This document shows positions 34,889-45,116 of a stretch of 64,000 bases of DNA, piece by piece; within the stretch, counting starts at the first letter, position 1, and each line of letters begins with the position of its first letter. The notes below the pieces were generated by a model, which ran no database searches, had not been told where the DNA came from, and was given only the letters and a program-made list of their open reading frames with translations. The stretch is from Peptoniphilaceae bacterium (GTDB lineage: Bacteria > Bacillota > Clostridia > Tissierellales > Peptoniphilaceae). The DNA lies in the NCBI GenBank assembly GCA_022769085.1, contig JALEKO010000012.1:1-64000 (forward strand), written 5' to 3'. A program made the translations under genes and the position numbers.

Positions 34889-36253
34889 ATGAAGTACGAT
34901 ACAATCGCCGCGATTTCAACTCCAATAGGAATTGGAGGAATTTCTATCATTAGAATGAGTGGAGAAAAAAGCTTGGAAATTATAAATAAAATTTTTAAGC
35001 CTTCAAGAAATAGACCGATTGATAAAAATATTGACAATAAAAAAATGATTTATGGTGTAATTGAATATGAAAATGAAGAATATGATGAAGTTATGGTTAA
35101 TTTTTCAAAAGCACCTTCGACTTATACTAGAGAAGATGTTTGCGAAATAAATTGTCACGGTTCAATGATTTCAACGAAAAATATTCTTAATTTACTTTTG
35201 GACTTAGGTTGTAGAATTGCAGATCCTGGTGAATTTACAAAAAGAGCTTTTTTAAATGGACGAATTGATCTTTCTCAGGCAGAAGCTGTAATAGATATAA
35301 TTAATTCAACTAATGATCTTTCTCAAAAGAATGCTTTAAATCAACTTAAAGGCTCTATTGGGAAAGCTATTAGCGATATTAGAGAAGATATATTAAATGC
35401 ACTTTCAAGAATAGAATATTCAATTAATTTTACAGAAGACGGAGAAGATATTTCACAAGATGAAATAATAAAATATATTAAAAAAGCAGATTTTAAAATT
35501 AAAAAACTTGTAAAAACTGCAAATAAAGGAAAAATTTTAAAAAACGGTGTAAATACAACAATAATAGGAAAACCAAATGTTGGTAAAAGTTCTCTGTTAA
35601 ATAAACTTTTAAGAGAAAATAGGGCAATAGTTACAGATATTCCTGGAACAACAAGGGATTCCATTACAGAATATTTAAATATTGGAGGAATTACATTAAA
35701 AATAAATGACACTGCAGGAATTAGAGAATCTGAAGATGAAGTTGAAAAAATAGGTGTTAAAAAATCTCAGGAACTTTTATTAAATTCGGATTTAGTAATT
35801 GCAGTTTTTGACACATCAAGAAAATTTGATCAAGAAGATGATAAAATTTTAAAATTAATTGAAGAAAAACCAAAAATAATTATTTTAAATAAAATAGATC
35901 TTGAAAGCAATTTTAATGAAGAAAAATTTAAAAAATACGATTATGTTATAAAAACATCTATGAAAGAAAATATTGGAATAGAAACATTAGAAAATTTCAT
36001 AGTTAAAATATTTGATGCAGAAGAAATAATGACTGAAGATGTTGTAATTAATAATGTAAGACACGAAAGGCTACTTAATGAATCTTTAAATGAAATATCA
36101 TCTTCATTAAATGATATTTTATCTGGAATTAGTATTGATGCTGTTGAAGTAGATTTAAGAAGTGCATATAATCACTTAGGAGAAATAACAGGCCAAACAG
36201 TTGGTGATGAAATATTAGATAAAGTATTTAAGGAGTTTTGCGTTGGAAAATAA
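34889..36253 (+). CDS. mnmE: tRNA modification GTPase MnmE
   Basis: The 454-residue protein has an N-terminal folate-binding domain ([22 protein letters not shown]), a helical domain and a G domain with [16 protein letters not shown] and NKID. The C-terminal FCVGK contains the conserved CxGK cysteine. With MnmG it adds carboxymethylaminomethyl to wobble uridine. Its stop overlaps the mnmG start by 11 nt. Confidence 0.97.
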   Translation: MKYDTIAAISTPIGIGGISIIRMSGEKSLEIINKIFKPSRNRPIDKNIDNKKMIYGVIEYENEEYDEVMVNFSKAPSTYTREDVCEINCHGSMISTKNILNLLLDLGCRIADPGEFTKRAFLNGRIDLSQAEAVIDIINSTNDLSQKNALNQLKGSIGKAISDIREDILNALSRIEYSINFTEDGEDISQDEIIKYIKKADFKIKKLVKTANKGKILKNGVNTTIIGKPNVGKSSLLNKLLRENRAIVTDIPGTTRDSITEYLNIGGITLKINDTAGIRESEDEVEKIGVKKSQELLLNSDLVIAVFDTSRKFDQEDDKILKLIEEKPKIIILNKIDLESNFNEEKFKKYDYVIKTSMKENIGIETLENFIVKIFDAEEIMTEDVVINNVRHERLLNESLNEISSSLNDILSGISIDAVEVDLRSAYNHLGEITGQTVGDEILDKVFKEFCVGK

Positions 36254-38141
36254 AAATTATTTATATGAAGATGATTTATATGATGTAATTGTTGTGGGAG
36301 CAGGACATGCAGGATGTGAAGCATCACTAGCATCATCAAGACTTGGCAAAAAAACTTTGCTACTTACAACTACGATGGAATCAATCGCTGATATGCCTTG
36401 TAATCCTAATGTTGGAGGAACTGGTAAGGGACATATTGTAAGAGAAATTGATGCACTTGGTGGTGAAATGGCAATTAATATTGATAAAACATTTATTCAA
36501 TCAAGAATGCTAAATACATCAAAAGGGCCTGCTGTACATTCTCTTAGAGTTCAAGCTGATAAAAGAAGATATCATGAAGAAATGAAAAAAACTCTTGAAA
36601 ATCAGGATAATTTAGACATCTTTGAACAGGAAGTAACAAAATTAAATGTAAAAGATGGAAAAATTGTTTCATGTGAAACAAAACAAGGAGCTATTTTTAA
36701 TGCAAAAGCAATAATAATTGCAACAGGAACTTACCTTAATGGAAAAATTTTAATGGGTGAAGTTTCTTATACTTCAGGTCCTCATGGACTTTCTGCCGCA
36801 ACTTATCTTTCAGAATCTTTAAAAGAATTAGGATTTGAAATTAGAAGATTTAAAACAGGAACACCAGCTAGAGTAGACGGAAAAACAATTCATTATGAAA
36901 AAACTACAGCCCAAAAAGGTGACGAAGAAATAATACCTTTTTCTTTTTTAAATGAAGATAAAGATTTTTCAAATTTAAAGCAAGCACAATGCTATTTAAC
37001 ATATACAACTGATGAAACAAAAAAAATAATAATGGATAATTTAGATAGAAGTCCAATATACAGCGGAAAAGTAAAAGGAATAGGACCAAGATACTGTCCA
37101 TCACTTGAAGATAAAATGGTAAGATTTCCAGATCATGATAGACAACAGGTTTTTATTGAGCCTGAAGGATTAAGTACTAATGAGATGTATATTCAGGGTT
37201 GTTCATCTACTCTTCCTCAAGAAATTCAAAAGAAATTTTATAAAACAATAATTGGTCTTGAAGATGCTAAATTTATTCGACCAGCTTATGGAATAGAATA
37301 TGACTTAATAGATTCAACAGAATTAAAAAGAACATTAGAATCTAAAAGAATTTCTGGACTTTATTTTGCAGGGCAGATTAATGGAACAAGCGGTTATGAA
37401 GAGGCAGCAGGTCAAGGCCTTGTTGCAGGAATAAATGCATCATTAAAAATAGATGAAAAAGATGAATTTATAATGGATAGGTCAGATTCTTATATAGGAG
37501 TTTTAATAGATGACATTGTAACTAAGGGTACAAATGAACCATATAGAATGATGACATCAAGATGTGAGTACAGACTAACAATGAGACAAGACAATGCTGA
37601 TTTTAGATTAACACAAAAAGGATATGAAATAGGTCTTGTATCTAAAGAAAGATATGAAAGAATGTTAAAAAGAAAAAAAATAATATTTGATGAAATTGAA
37701 AGATTAAAAAATATTGTACTAACTCCAACAGATGAAACTAATGAGAAGCTGTTAAGCATTAATTCATCTGAGATAAATAAAGCATACTCTCTTTATGATT
37801 TATTAAAAAGACCAGAAATAACATATAATGATTTAAAAATATTTGATGAAAATATAGGAAATTTAAAAAAACAACATTCTCTTTCAGTTCAAACTTTTAT
37901 AAAATATGAAGGATATATTAATAAACAGATGGCTGATATTGATAGATTTAAAAAGATGGAAAATAAAAAGTTAGACATTGAAGACTATAGTAATATAAAT
38001 GGGCTAAAAGCTGAAGCTGTTGAAAAATTAAATAAAATTAAACCAGATTCGTTAGGTCAAGCATCTAGAATTTCAGGGGTTTCTCCAGCAGATATTAATG
38101 TAATATTAATTTATTTAAAAACAAAGGAAAATAATGAATAA
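36243..38141 (+). CDS. mnmG: tRNA uridine 5-carboxymethylaminomethyl modification enzyme MnmG
   Basis: The 632-residue FAD protein has [11 protein letters not shown] (about 17-27), the PCNPNVGG and GTGKGH motifs, and the C-terminal helical domain that binds MnmE. The start is a TTG at 36243, 8 nt after AAGGAG; no ATG fits. Pairing with mnmE is the standard order. Confidence 0.96.
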   Translation: MENKNYLYEDDLYDVIVVGAGHAGCEASLASSRLGKKTLLLTTTMESIADMPCNPNVGGTGKGHIVREIDALGGEMAINIDKTFIQSRMLNTSKGPAVHSLRVQADKRRYHEEMKKTLENQDNLDIFEQEVTKLNVKDGKIVSCETKQGAIFNAKAIIIATGTYLNGKILMGEVSYTSGPHGLSAATYLSESLKELGFEIRRFKTGTPARVDGKTIHYEKTTAQKGDEEIIPFSFLNEDKDFSNLKQAQCYLTYTTDETKKIIMDNLDRSPIYSGKVKGIGPRYCPSLEDKMVRFPDHDRQQVFIEPEGLSTNEMYIQGCSSTLPQEIQKKFYKTIIGLEDAKFIRPAYGIEYDLIDSTELKRTLESKRISGLYFAGQINGTSGYEEAAGQGLVAGINASLKIDEKDEFIMDRSDSYIGVLIDDIVTKGTNEPYRMMTSRCEYRLTMRQDNADFRLTQKGYEIGLVSKERYERMLKRKKIIFDEIERLKNIVLTPTDETNEKLLSINSSEINKAYSLYDLLKRPEITYNDLKIFDENIGNLKKQHSLSVQTFIKYEGYINKQMADIDRFKKMENKKLDIEDYSNINGLKAEAVEKLNKIKPDSLGQASRISGVSPADINVILIYLKTKENNE

Positions 38142-38775
38142 GTTTGATATTTTTTGTGATTTTTTAATTGATGAAAATAAAAAAATAAATTTGACGGCAA
38201 TAACAAATCCAGAAGAAATAAAAATAAAACATATATATGATAGCCTTAGTGTTAGTGAATATATTAAAGATGACTCAAAAGTTTTAGATATAGGTTCAGG
38301 AGCGGGATTTCCTGGAATAGTTGTTAAAATTGAAAATCCTTCACTTGATATGACGCTTATAGATTCAGTAAATAAAAAAGTGATTTTTATGAACAAAGCA
38401 ATTTCGTTATTAAAACTTGAAAATATAAGAGCTATTCATACAAGAGCTGAAGATTTTGCAATAGAAAACAAAGAAAAATTTGATTATGTATTAACTCGAG
38501 CTGTTTCAAATCTTTCTACTTTAGCTGAAATTTCTATACCATTTTTAAAAATTAATGGAATTTTTATTGCGATGAAAGGTCCAAACATTAAAGAGGAGAT
38601 GGAAGAAGCAAAATTTTCAATAAATAAGATGGGAGGGAAAATAGAAAAAATAGTCAGTAAAAATATTTATGGAAATAGTAGAAACTTAGTTTTTGTAAAA
38701 AAAATCAAAGAGTCTCCAAAAGGATTTCCAAGAAGTGGAAATAAAGCATTTAAAAATCCATTAAAAAAAATTTAA
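38134..38775 (+). CDS. rsmG: 16S rRNA (guanine-N7) methyltransferase RsmG
   Basis: This 213-residue SAM-dependent methyltransferase has [12 protein letters not shown] (about 49-60) and the AEDF and TRAVSNL motifs. It methylates G527 of 16S rRNA. It overlaps mnmG by 8 nt and is closed by a terminator. Confidence 0.95.
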   Translation: MNKFDIFCDFLIDENKKINLTAITNPEEIKIKHIYDSLSVSEYIKDDSKVLDIGSGAGFPGIVVKIENPSLDMTLIDSVNKKVIFMNKAISLLKLENIRAIHTRAEDFAIENKEKFDYVLTRAVSNLSTLAEISIPFLKINGIFIAMKGPNIKEEMEEAKFSINKMGGKIEKIVSKNIYGNSRNLVFVKKIKESPKGFPRSGNKAFKNPLKKI

Positions 38776-38800
38776 AGAGAGGAAAGTACCTCTCTTTTTT
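38774..38800 (+). terminator. Intrinsic terminator after rsmG
   Basis: AAAGAGAGG/CCTCTCTTT with a 6-nt loop and a T-run. The parS site starts within the last base of this run. Confidence 0.88.
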
Positions 38801-38815
38801 GTTTCACGTGAAACA
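38800..38815. promoter_or_regulatory. parS centromere site (perfect)
   Basis: TGTTTCACGTGAAACA matches the 16-bp Firmicute parS consensus at all positions. It is intergenic, about 6.5 kb from oriC and 1.6 kb from parB. Confidence 0.95.
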
Positions 38816-38832
38816 AGAAGTATATTAAATAT

Positions 38833-39501
38833 ATGGAGAAAAAAGAATTTTTAAATAAAAAATTTATTCAACAAGATATAAATATTTTTGATATAATGAG
38901 AAATTATATTCCAAAAGAAAACACAAATTTATTTTTAAAAGAAAATGATGTTTTTTTAAAAATAAATTCAAAAGATAAATTTGAATTTATTTTAAGTACT
39001 AAAAAAGAAGTTGAAGACTTTTTTAAATTATTAACATATTATTTAGATAGAGATAATAAGGAATATAAACTAATTAAAAAATTAAAAGAAAGAAATGAAA
39101 AAATTTCAACAGCAGAATCTATAACAGGAGGTCTAATAGCATCTAGCATAATAAATATATCTGGTGCAAGTGAAGTTATTGAAGAATCTTATGTAACATA
39201 TTCAGATGGAATAAAAGAAAAAATTTTAAATGTTTCACATGAAACAATTTCTAAATATTCTGCAGTCAGTAAAAATACATGTAGTGAGATGTTAGATGGA
39301 CTTTTTAAACTTACAAACTCAAATTTATGTATTTCAACTACAGGATATGCTCATATTGGTAAATCATATATAGGAATTTTATATAATGGTAAAAAGAATA
39401 TTTATTTTGAAAATTTATCAGGGAGTAGAAATGAAGTGAGGTTTAAAATTAAAGAAAAAGCATTGGATTATGCTTTGTTAATGATGAAAGGAAAACCATG
39501 A
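38833..39501 (+). CDS. CinA C-terminal/PncC-like nicotinamide-nucleotide amidohydrolase with extra N-terminal domain
   Basis: The C-terminal part (about 85-222) is a CinA_C/PncC domain (STAESITGGLIASSIINISGASEVIEESYVTYSDGIK), which deamidates NMN to NaMN in pyridine-nucleotide salvage. The first 80 residues are lysine-rich, not recognised, and could be a relic of the middle domain of full-length CinA; the CinA N-terminal MoCF domain is absent. There is no clear Shine-Dalgarno site. It overlaps parA by 4 nt, so it joins the parAB operon. A near-parS sequence lies inside it. Confidence 0.85.
   Translation: MEKKEFLNKKFIQQDINIFDIMRNYIPKENTNLFLKENDVFLKINSKDKFEFILSTKKEVEDFFKLLTYYLDRDNKEYKLIKKLKERNEKISTAESITGGLIASSIINISGASEVIEESYVTYSDGIKEKILNVSHETISKYSAVSKNTCSEMLDGLFKLTNSNLCISTTGYAHIGKSYIGILYNGKKNIYFENLSGSRNEVRFKIKEKALDYALLMMKGKP
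39231..39246. promoter_or_regulatory. parS-like site (one mismatch)
   Basis: TGTTTCACATGAAACA differs from consensus parS only at the central CpG. It lies within the PncC-like gene, where it encodes VSHET. Confidence 0.65.
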
Positions 39502-40391
39502 TGAAGACAATATGTGTTTTTAACCAAAAAGGTGGAGTTGGAAAGACAACTACAACGGTAAATTTATCTACAGCTTTATCTGATAAAGAAAAAAAAGTTC
39601 TTATGGTAGATATGGATCCTCAAGCAAACGCAACAACAGGTGTTGGAATAGAAAAAAATGATTTAGAAAAAACCATTTATGATCTATTTTTTTATGAAAA
39701 AGAAGATGAATTTAAAAATGGAGATTTTTTAATAAAAAGTGAGGAACATAATAACCTTGATATTCTACCTTCAAATTCACTTTTATCAGGCCTTGAAGTT
39801 GAACTTGTTGGCTTTGAAAATAGGGAATTAATTCTTAAAGAAATTTTAGAAAGATTTGAAAAAGATTATGATTTTATTATAATTGATTGTCCACCTTCTT
39901 TAGGACTTTTAAGTATAAATTCTCTCGTTGCCTCAGATTCTGTTTTAATTCCAATTCAAAGTGAATATTATGCTTTAGAAGGCGTTGGCCAGCTTATAAA
40001 AACTTATGATATGGTTAAAGATAATCTAAATAAAAATCTTGAAATTGAAGGGGTTCTTCTTACTATGACTGATATGAGAAATAACCTTTCGATTGAGGTT
40101 ATAGAAGAAGTTAAAGCGTATTTTAAATCTAAAGTTTTTTCAACAATGATTCCGCGAAATATTAAATTAGCTGAGGCTCCAGGATTTGGCAAATCAATTT
40201 TAGATTATGAAAAAAAAGCAAAGGGTTCTATTGCATATAAAAGGCTAGCAGATGAAATAATTGAAAATAATAAAAATTTTAAAAGAAAAGTTGATATAAA
40301 AAACGAAGAAGATGAGTTAGATTTAAACTTTTTTGATAAAGATGAAAATTTAAAAGAAGATGATAAAATGGAGATAGATAATGAGAAATAA
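39498..40391 (+). CDS. parA: Chromosome partitioning ATPase ParA (Soj)
   Basis: The 297-residue deviant-Walker ATPase has NQKGGVGKTTTT (about 8-19) and DMDPQANATTG. It works with ParB at parS to segregate origins and modulate DnaA. The C-terminal ~35 residues are an acidic, lysine-rich extension beyond the usual length of about 255. It overlaps parB by 11 nt. Confidence 0.95.
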   Translation: MMKTICVFNQKGGVGKTTTTVNLSTALSDKEKKVLMVDMDPQANATTGVGIEKNDLEKTIYDLFFYEKEDEFKNGDFLIKSEEHNNLDILPSNSLLSGLEVELVGFENRELILKEILERFEKDYDFIIIDCPPSLGLLSINSLVASDSVLIPIQSEYYALEGVGQLIKTYDMVKDNLNKNLEIEGVLLTMTDMRNNLSIEVIEEVKAYFKSKVFSTMIPRNIKLAEAPGFGKSILDYEKKAKGSIAYKRLADEIIENNKNFKRKVDIKNEEDELDLNFFDKDENLKEDDKMEIDNEK

Positions 40392-41229
40392 GAGTCTTGG
40401 GAAAGGTCTTAATGCATTAATTCCACAAAGCTACGAAAAAACCAACGATAAAAATAGCATTGTTTTTGAAAAATTAGAAAATATTAAACCAAGAATTGAT
40501 CAGCCAAGAAAAGAATTTGATGAAGAATCTTTAAAAGGACTTTCTGAATCTATAAAAAAATATGGCCTTCTTCAACCTATTGTGATAACAAAAAAAGGTG
40601 AAGAAAATATAATTGTAGCTGGAGAAAGAAGATATAGAGCATCAATTCTTGCGGGTATAAAAGAAGTTCCTGTCATAGTCAAAAATGTAACAGATAAAGA
40701 GCTTGACATACTTTCTTTAATCGAAAATGTTCAAAGAGAAAATCTTTCTGCATTGGAAGAAGCAAACGCATATGAAAGTTTATCTGGAAAATATAAAATC
40801 ACACAGGAAGAAATTGCAAAAGCTGTTGGGAAAAGTAGATCTTATATTGCTAATTCATTAAGACTTTTAAAACTTGATGAGAATTCAAAAAAAGAGCTTG
40901 AATCAGGAAGAATAACTTCATCTCAAGCAAGATCACTTCTATCAGTTGATGAAGATAAAAGGAAAGAAATTGTAGAAAATCTTGTAAATAAAAAGATGAA
41001 TGTAAGAGATGTTGAAGAAAATGCTAGAAAAATTAAAAATAGTAAAAAAAATGAAGATGATAATATAAATCTTGAAAAAATTTTACTAGAAGATGTTGAA
41101 GAAAGATATACACAGGCTGTTGGCTCGAAAGTTGACATTATAAAAAATAAGAACAAATATAAAATACAAATAGAAATGTATTCAAAGGAAGATGTAGAAA
41201 ATTTATTAGAGAGGTTAGAAAATGCTTAG
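40381..41229 (+). CDS. parB: Chromosome partitioning protein ParB (Spo0J)
   Basis: The 282-residue CTP-dependent clamp has IVAGERRYRAS (the GERRxR CTPase motif, about 79-89), IENVQRENLS and the helix-turn-helix TQEEIAKAVGKSRSYIANSLRLL. It loads at the parS sites seen here. It overlaps the next gene by 8 nt. Confidence 0.95.
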   Translation: MRNKSLGKGLNALIPQSYEKTNDKNSIVFEKLENIKPRIDQPRKEFDEESLKGLSESIKKYGLLQPIVITKKGEENIIVAGERRYRASILAGIKEVPVIVKNVTDKELDILSLIENVQRENLSALEEANAYESLSGKYKITQEEIAKAVGKSRSYIANSLRLLKLDENSKKELESGRITSSQARSLLSVDEDKRKEIVENLVNKKMNVRDVEENARKIKNSKKNEDDNINLEKILLEDVEERYTQAVGSKVDIIKNKNKYKIQIEMYSKEDVENLLERLENA

Positions 41230-41782
41230 AAATTTAACTGTACAGGAACTAATTAACAAGACAAAAGCAAGAGAAGCAAATCCTGGTGGAGGTTCAATTG
41301 TTACACTTACAGGTATTTTAGGAATAAATCTTGTATTAATGTTAGGAGAGTTATCAAAACTTGATGATGTTGCAAAAGAGAGAAGTAAAAAATTAAACGA
41401 TATTTCAATTAAACTTGAAAAAGTAATGGAAGATGATGTGTATGCCTTTGATAGTGTTTTAAAAGCCCTAAAACTTCCAAAAGGAGATGAAAGAAAAGAA
41501 AAAATTCAGCTTGGATATAAAGAGGCTACAAAGCCTCCTCTTGATACAATTAATTATCTTTTAGAAGCACTTGATTTATGTGATGAAATTTTAAAACAAG
41601 GAACAAAAAATGCTATAAGCGATGGCAAAATTGGAAATGATTTAATATACAATGCTATAATTTTAAGCTTTAATAATGTTGAAATTAATGCAAAATATAT
41701 AAAGGATTTTGATGTGGATTTGGATGAAATAAGGAAAAAAGCTGAAGATTTATATAAAAGAAATAAAAATATATTTGTTTAA
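41222..41782 (+). CDS. Cyclodeaminase/cyclohydrolase family protein (FTCD_C-like)
   Basis: This 186-residue all-helical protein has the family opening ELINKTKAREANPGGGSIVTLTG. Relatives act as formimino-tetrahydrofolate cyclodeaminase or methenyl-tetrahydrofolate cyclohydrolase (FchA). No other folate genes are nearby, so the exact reaction is open. It is translationally coupled to parB. Confidence 0.8.
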   Translation: MLRNLTVQELINKTKAREANPGGGSIVTLTGILGINLVLMLGELSKLDDVAKERSKKLNDISIKLEKVMEDDVYAFDSVLKALKLPKGDERKEKIQLGYKEATKPPLDTINYLLEALDLCDEILKQGTKNAISDGKIGNDLIYNAIILSFNNVEINAKYIKDFDVDLDEIRKKAEDLYKRNKNIFV

Positions 41783-41796
41783 AAAAAGAGGTGATT

Positions 41797-42276
41797 ATGA
41801 AAGATAACATAATTTATATTATTTTAGCTTTTTTATTTTTAATCAATATTATTGAATTTATTCAATTAATAGCACTAAGAAATAAACAAAAAAGGCAGAA
41901 AAAAAGATATGACAGACTTTTGAGAGGAATGAGTCCAGATTTAGATTTAGAAGAAGTTCTTTTAAATTTAAACAAATCTATTTCAAATGTAGATAAAAAG
42001 ATATCAGAAGTTGAAGAAGACTTTAATACAAATAACGCAAAATCAATTTCAGCATTTGTAAAAACTGGTGTCGTTCATTATAATGCCTATGAAGATCAGC
42101 ATAATGAATTATCTTTCTCTTTGTGCCTTTTGGATAAAACAAATACAGGTATAGTACTAACGAGTATATATGGAAGGGATTTTTCAAATGTATATTTGAA
42201 AGATGTAAAAAACGGAGAGATTGAAAATGCTTCTCCAGAAGAAATAAAAAGCCTTAAAATAGCTTTAGATGAATAG
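41797..42276 (+). CDS. DUF4446 family membrane-anchored protein
   Basis: One N-terminal membrane helix (about 5-25) is followed by a coiled-coil segment (EVLLNLNKSISNVDKKISEVEEDF) and a C-terminal domain with FVKTGVVHYNAYEDQHNELSFSLCLLD, the DUF4446 signature. This family is often encoded near parB in Firmicutes; its function is unknown. The ATG at 41797 follows AGAGGTG; a GTG two codons earlier lies in the ribosome site. Confidence 0.85.
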   Translation: MKDNIIYIILAFLFLINIIEFIQLIALRNKQKRQKKRYDRLLRGMSPDLDLEEVLLNLNKSISNVDKKISEVEEDFNTNNAKSISAFVKTGVVHYNAYEDQHNELSFSLCLLDKTNTGIVLTSIYGRDFSNVYLKDVKNGEIENASPEEIKSLKIALDE

Positions 42277-42285
42277 GAGGAATTA

Positions 42286-43272
42286 ATGATAGAAGAACAT
42301 CAGATTATTAAAGATATTAAAAAAAATATTTCAGGTAAAAATTTAAGAATAGTTTTTCCTGAAGGGGAAGACCCAAGAGTTTTAAGAGCTGCATTAAGAC
42401 ATAAAGAAGATGGATATATAATACCTATACTTCTTGGTGATATGGGAAAAATTCAAAAAGTTGCCGATAAAGAAGGAGTAAAACTAGGTGATATTGAAAT
42501 AATTGATGTTGAATATGCAGAAGATTTTGATGAATTGGTTGATGCATTTGTAGAAAGAAGAAAAGGCAAAAACACTAAAAGAGATGGACAATATTTATTA
42601 AAAGACCCAAATTATTATGGAACTATGATGGTTTACACAGGTAAAGCAGACGGAATGGTTTCTGGTGCAATACATCCTACGGGAGATACTGTAAGACCTG
42701 CTCTTCAAATAATAAAAACAAAACCAGGAATAAAAAGAGTAAGTGGAGCAATGTTGATGTTAGGTCCAAATGGTGAAAAATATCTTTTTGCCGATACTGC
42801 AATAAATATGACATTGCAATCTCATGAAATGGCTGAAATTGCAATTGAATCTGCGCAGACTGCACAGCAATTTGGAATTGAACCAATTATTGCAATGCTT
42901 TCATTTTCTACAAAAGGTTCTGCAAATAGTGAAGATACACATAAAGTTGCAGAAGCTACAGAAATAGCTAAAGAAAAAAGACCAGATTTAAAAATTGATG
43001 GAGAAATGCAATTTGATGCTGCACTTGTACCTGAAGTTGGAAAACAAAAAGCACCAAATAGTGATGTTGCAGGAAAAGCAAAAGTATTTATTTTCCCATC
43101 TCTTGAAGCTGCAAATATTGGTTATAAAATAGGTCAGAGATTTGGGCATTATGAAGCCTTAGGACCTATTTTACAGGGACTTAACGCACCTGTAAATGAC
43201 CTTTCAAGGGGATGCGTTGAAGAAGATGTTTATAAATTAGCAATATTAACAGCTAATCAAGTAGAAAAGTAA
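42286..43272 (+). CDS. pta: Phosphate acetyltransferase
   Basis: This 328-residue short-form Pta converts acetyl-CoA and phosphate to acetyl-phosphate for acetate formation and ATP gain. Family motifs include IVFPEGEDPRVLRAA at the N-terminus, DGMVSGAIHPTGDTVRPALQ and the C-terminal FIFPSLEAANIGYKIGQRFG. AGGAGG precedes it. No acetate kinase gene is adjacent. A weak hairpin (AAGATGCTC/GGGCATCTT, 43289-43333) follows and may end the operon. Confidence 0.94.
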   Translation: MIEEHQIIKDIKKNISGKNLRIVFPEGEDPRVLRAALRHKEDGYIIPILLGDMGKIQKVADKEGVKLGDIEIIDVEYAEDFDELVDAFVERRKGKNTKRDGQYLLKDPNYYGTMMVYTGKADGMVSGAIHPTGDTVRPALQIIKTKPGIKRVSGAMLMLGPNGEKYLFADTAINMTLQSHEMAEIAIESAQTAQQFGIEPIIAMLSFSTKGSANSEDTHKVAEATEIAKEKRPDLKIDGEMQFDAALVPEVGKQKAPNSDVAGKAKVFIFPSLEAANIGYKIGQRFGHYEALGPILQGLNAPVNDLSRGCVEEDVYKLAILTANQVEK

Positions 43273-43452
43273 TATTTATTTAAGATATAAAAGATGCTCT
43301 GATTCATATTTATTATGGTGAAAGGGCATCTTAATTTATATAATAAAATATTAATAGAAATAAAAAATAGTTTTACAGGAGGTAAAAAGTATTTTTAAAG
43401 AAGAAATAAAACAGAATACAAAAGCAGAGTAGCTCCTATAGCTATTTTTGTT

Positions 43453-44544
43453 TTGATTTTAAATTTTTTAAAACCTTTTGATACTAGTTTACTTATAAAT
43501 TTTCTAGTAGCTTGTTTAGGAGTAATTTTAGGTCTTTCGATTTTTTTATCAGGAGTGGATTTATCAATATCTAAAATTGGTTTAATGATGGGAGATTTTG
43601 TAGGTGAGCTAAATAAATTACATCAGATAGTTTTTTTTGGAGTTTTTATTGGGTTTATAATATCTATGACAACGCCATTTATAATTGCAATATGCTTAGG
43701 CATTTCGAAATTAATGGCTAGTCACAATGAAGAAGATTCTTTTGCTCTTGTAGGAATAGCTTTAACAGGACCTGTAAACTTTGGTTTAATGATGACTTTA
43801 TATGCAAATTTTTCAAAAATAGCTATTGAAGATGGAAATTATATAGATCTAATTTTAAGTGTAATTATATCTTCAACTTTTGCAATGCTACCAATAGTTT
43901 TAATTTTTTTTATAATGAATCATTTTGTTTTTAAGAAGAAAAATTTAAAATCTTTAATATTAGTATTAATGTATACTCTAATTGGTTTAATAATTTTTAT
44001 TGCATCGGTAGAGGGTGGATTTATGGACTTAGCAAGGCAGATGGGAGAAAATTATTCAGACTTTAAACTTTTACATTTAGTAGGATTTATTCTAGGTATA
44101 CTTGTTGTTTTAGTTAAGCCTATGGTGTATGCATTAAGTGATCAAGTAGAAGAAGTTACTGGTGGTTCTATTCATCAAAAAACTATATTAATAATCCTAT
44201 CAATTGGAGTAGCATTATCTGTTAGCCTATCTATGTTAAAATTAAATATAGGTGGCTTTAAATTGTGGATGGTAGTCATACTAGCTTTAATAATAAGCTT
44301 ATTACTATCAAGGAAAATATCACAAAATGTTGCTATAATAGCTTTTGATTTGGGTGGTGTTACATCAGAACCTATTATAGCAACATTTATCTTAGCTTTT
44401 TGTCAAGGAGTTTCAGGGAGTAATTCTTATGGTTTTGAAGTAATAGCTTTTGTAGCCATGATGTCTATAGTTACTATAATGACACTAGTATATATAATAG
44501 GAGTAGATAATGAAGCTTTTAACAACAATATTAGCAAAAAATAA
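43453..44544 (+). CDS. DUF1538 family membrane protein, 5' end probably frameshifted
   Basis: The 363-residue reading frame has about ten helices and the DUF1538 signature FDLGGVTSEPIIATFILAFCQGVSG near its C-terminus. The only in-frame start is a TTG at 43453 without a ribosome site. A strong AGGAGG at 43377-43382 instead points to ATT at 43391, whose frame (IFKEEIKQNTKAE) stops at 43430. The main frame continues upstream of the TTG with plausible family sequence (KSRVAPIAIFV) back to a stop at 43396. Loss of a start codon plus a frameshift is the simplest reading, so the gene may be dead or recently damaged. Confidence 0.7.
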   Translation: MILNFLKPFDTSLLINFLVACLGVILGLSIFLSGVDLSISKIGLMMGDFVGELNKLHQIVFFGVFIGFIISMTTPFIIAICLGISKLMASHNEEDSFALVGIALTGPVNFGLMMTLYANFSKIAIEDGNYIDLILSVIISSTFAMLPIVLIFFIMNHFVFKKKNLKSLILVLMYTLIGLIIFIASVEGGFMDLARQMGENYSDFKLLHLVGFILGILVVLVKPMVYALSDQVEEVTGGSIHQKTILIILSIGVALSVSLSMLKLNIGGFKLWMVVILALIISLLLSRKISQNVAIIAFDLGGVTSEPIIATFILAFCQGVSGSNSYGFEVIAFVAMMSIVTIMTLVYIIGVDNEAFNNNISKK

Positions 44545-44733
44545 GAAAATACAGCAGTTTTCTTTACTGTAAATATAGAAGATAATGATAATAATAGAGT
44601 AAGAAAAAGATATAGTTATTAATGCTAGTAAAAAGCTATCAAAAAATAAAAGATGTTATCTATTAACAAATGAATCTAGATAAAGAGTTAAAATGAATAA
44701 TATTTAGCATTATAGTTTCAAATTTTAGTGGTC
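44545..44733. other. Gap with possible gene remnant
   Basis: No intact gene is seen. Short coding-like fragments occur, such as an ATG at 44510 giving MKLLTTILAKNKK before a stop and a DIVINASKKLSKN stretch near 44610. They might be remains of a P-II-like gene, which often follows DUF1538, but the match is weak. Confidence 0.3.
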
Positions 44734-44761
44734 TTGTTGATAAAAATTAAAAAAGTATAAT
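44734..44761 (+). promoter_or_regulatory. Probable promoter of the thioredoxin operon
   Basis: TTGTTG (44734-44739), 16 nt, TATAAT (44756-44761), 46 nt before the thioredoxin start. Confidence 0.5.
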
Positions 44762-44807
44762 ACAAAAATATAGATCAAGAAAATTTTAGAAATAATTGGA
44801 GGAAAAT

Positions 44808-45116
44808 ATGAAAGAAATAAATTCACAAGAGTTTAAAGATAAAGTAGTAAATGGAAAGGGTTTGTCACTTGTTGATTTTAATGCAACATGGTGTGGACCA
44901 TGCCAAATGCAAAAACCAGTTTTGGAAGATTTAGATAAAGAAAGCGAATTTGAAATATACGGAATTGATATAGATCAAAATCCAAATGTTGCAGCAGCCT
45001 ATAATGTTCAGGCAGTTCCTACACTCATGATATTTAAAGATGGAACTTTAAAAGAAACAATGGTGGGATTTCAAGCAGCTTCTGTATTAAAAGAAACTCT
45101 TGAAAGATATAAATAA
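44808..45116 (+). CDS. trxA: Thioredoxin
   Basis: The 102-residue thioredoxin has the redox motif WCGPC (about residues 27-31) and the cis-proline segment AVPTLMIF. The ATG at 44808 follows TTGGAGG; an upstream TTG falls in that region. It overlaps the reductase-like gene by 1 nt, so the pair is one redox system. Confidence 0.93.
   Translation: MKEINSQEFKDKVVNGKGLSLVDFNATWCGPCQMQKPVLEDLDKESEFEIYGIDIDQNPNVAAAYNVQAVPTLMIFKDGTLKETMVGFQAASVLKETLERYK

Noticed and set aside
44510-44660. Possible P-II-like gene after the DUF1538 gene
   Set aside because: The frame beginning MKLLTTILAKNKK stops within about 20 codons and later fragments do not align convincingly; kept only as a low-confidence remnant.
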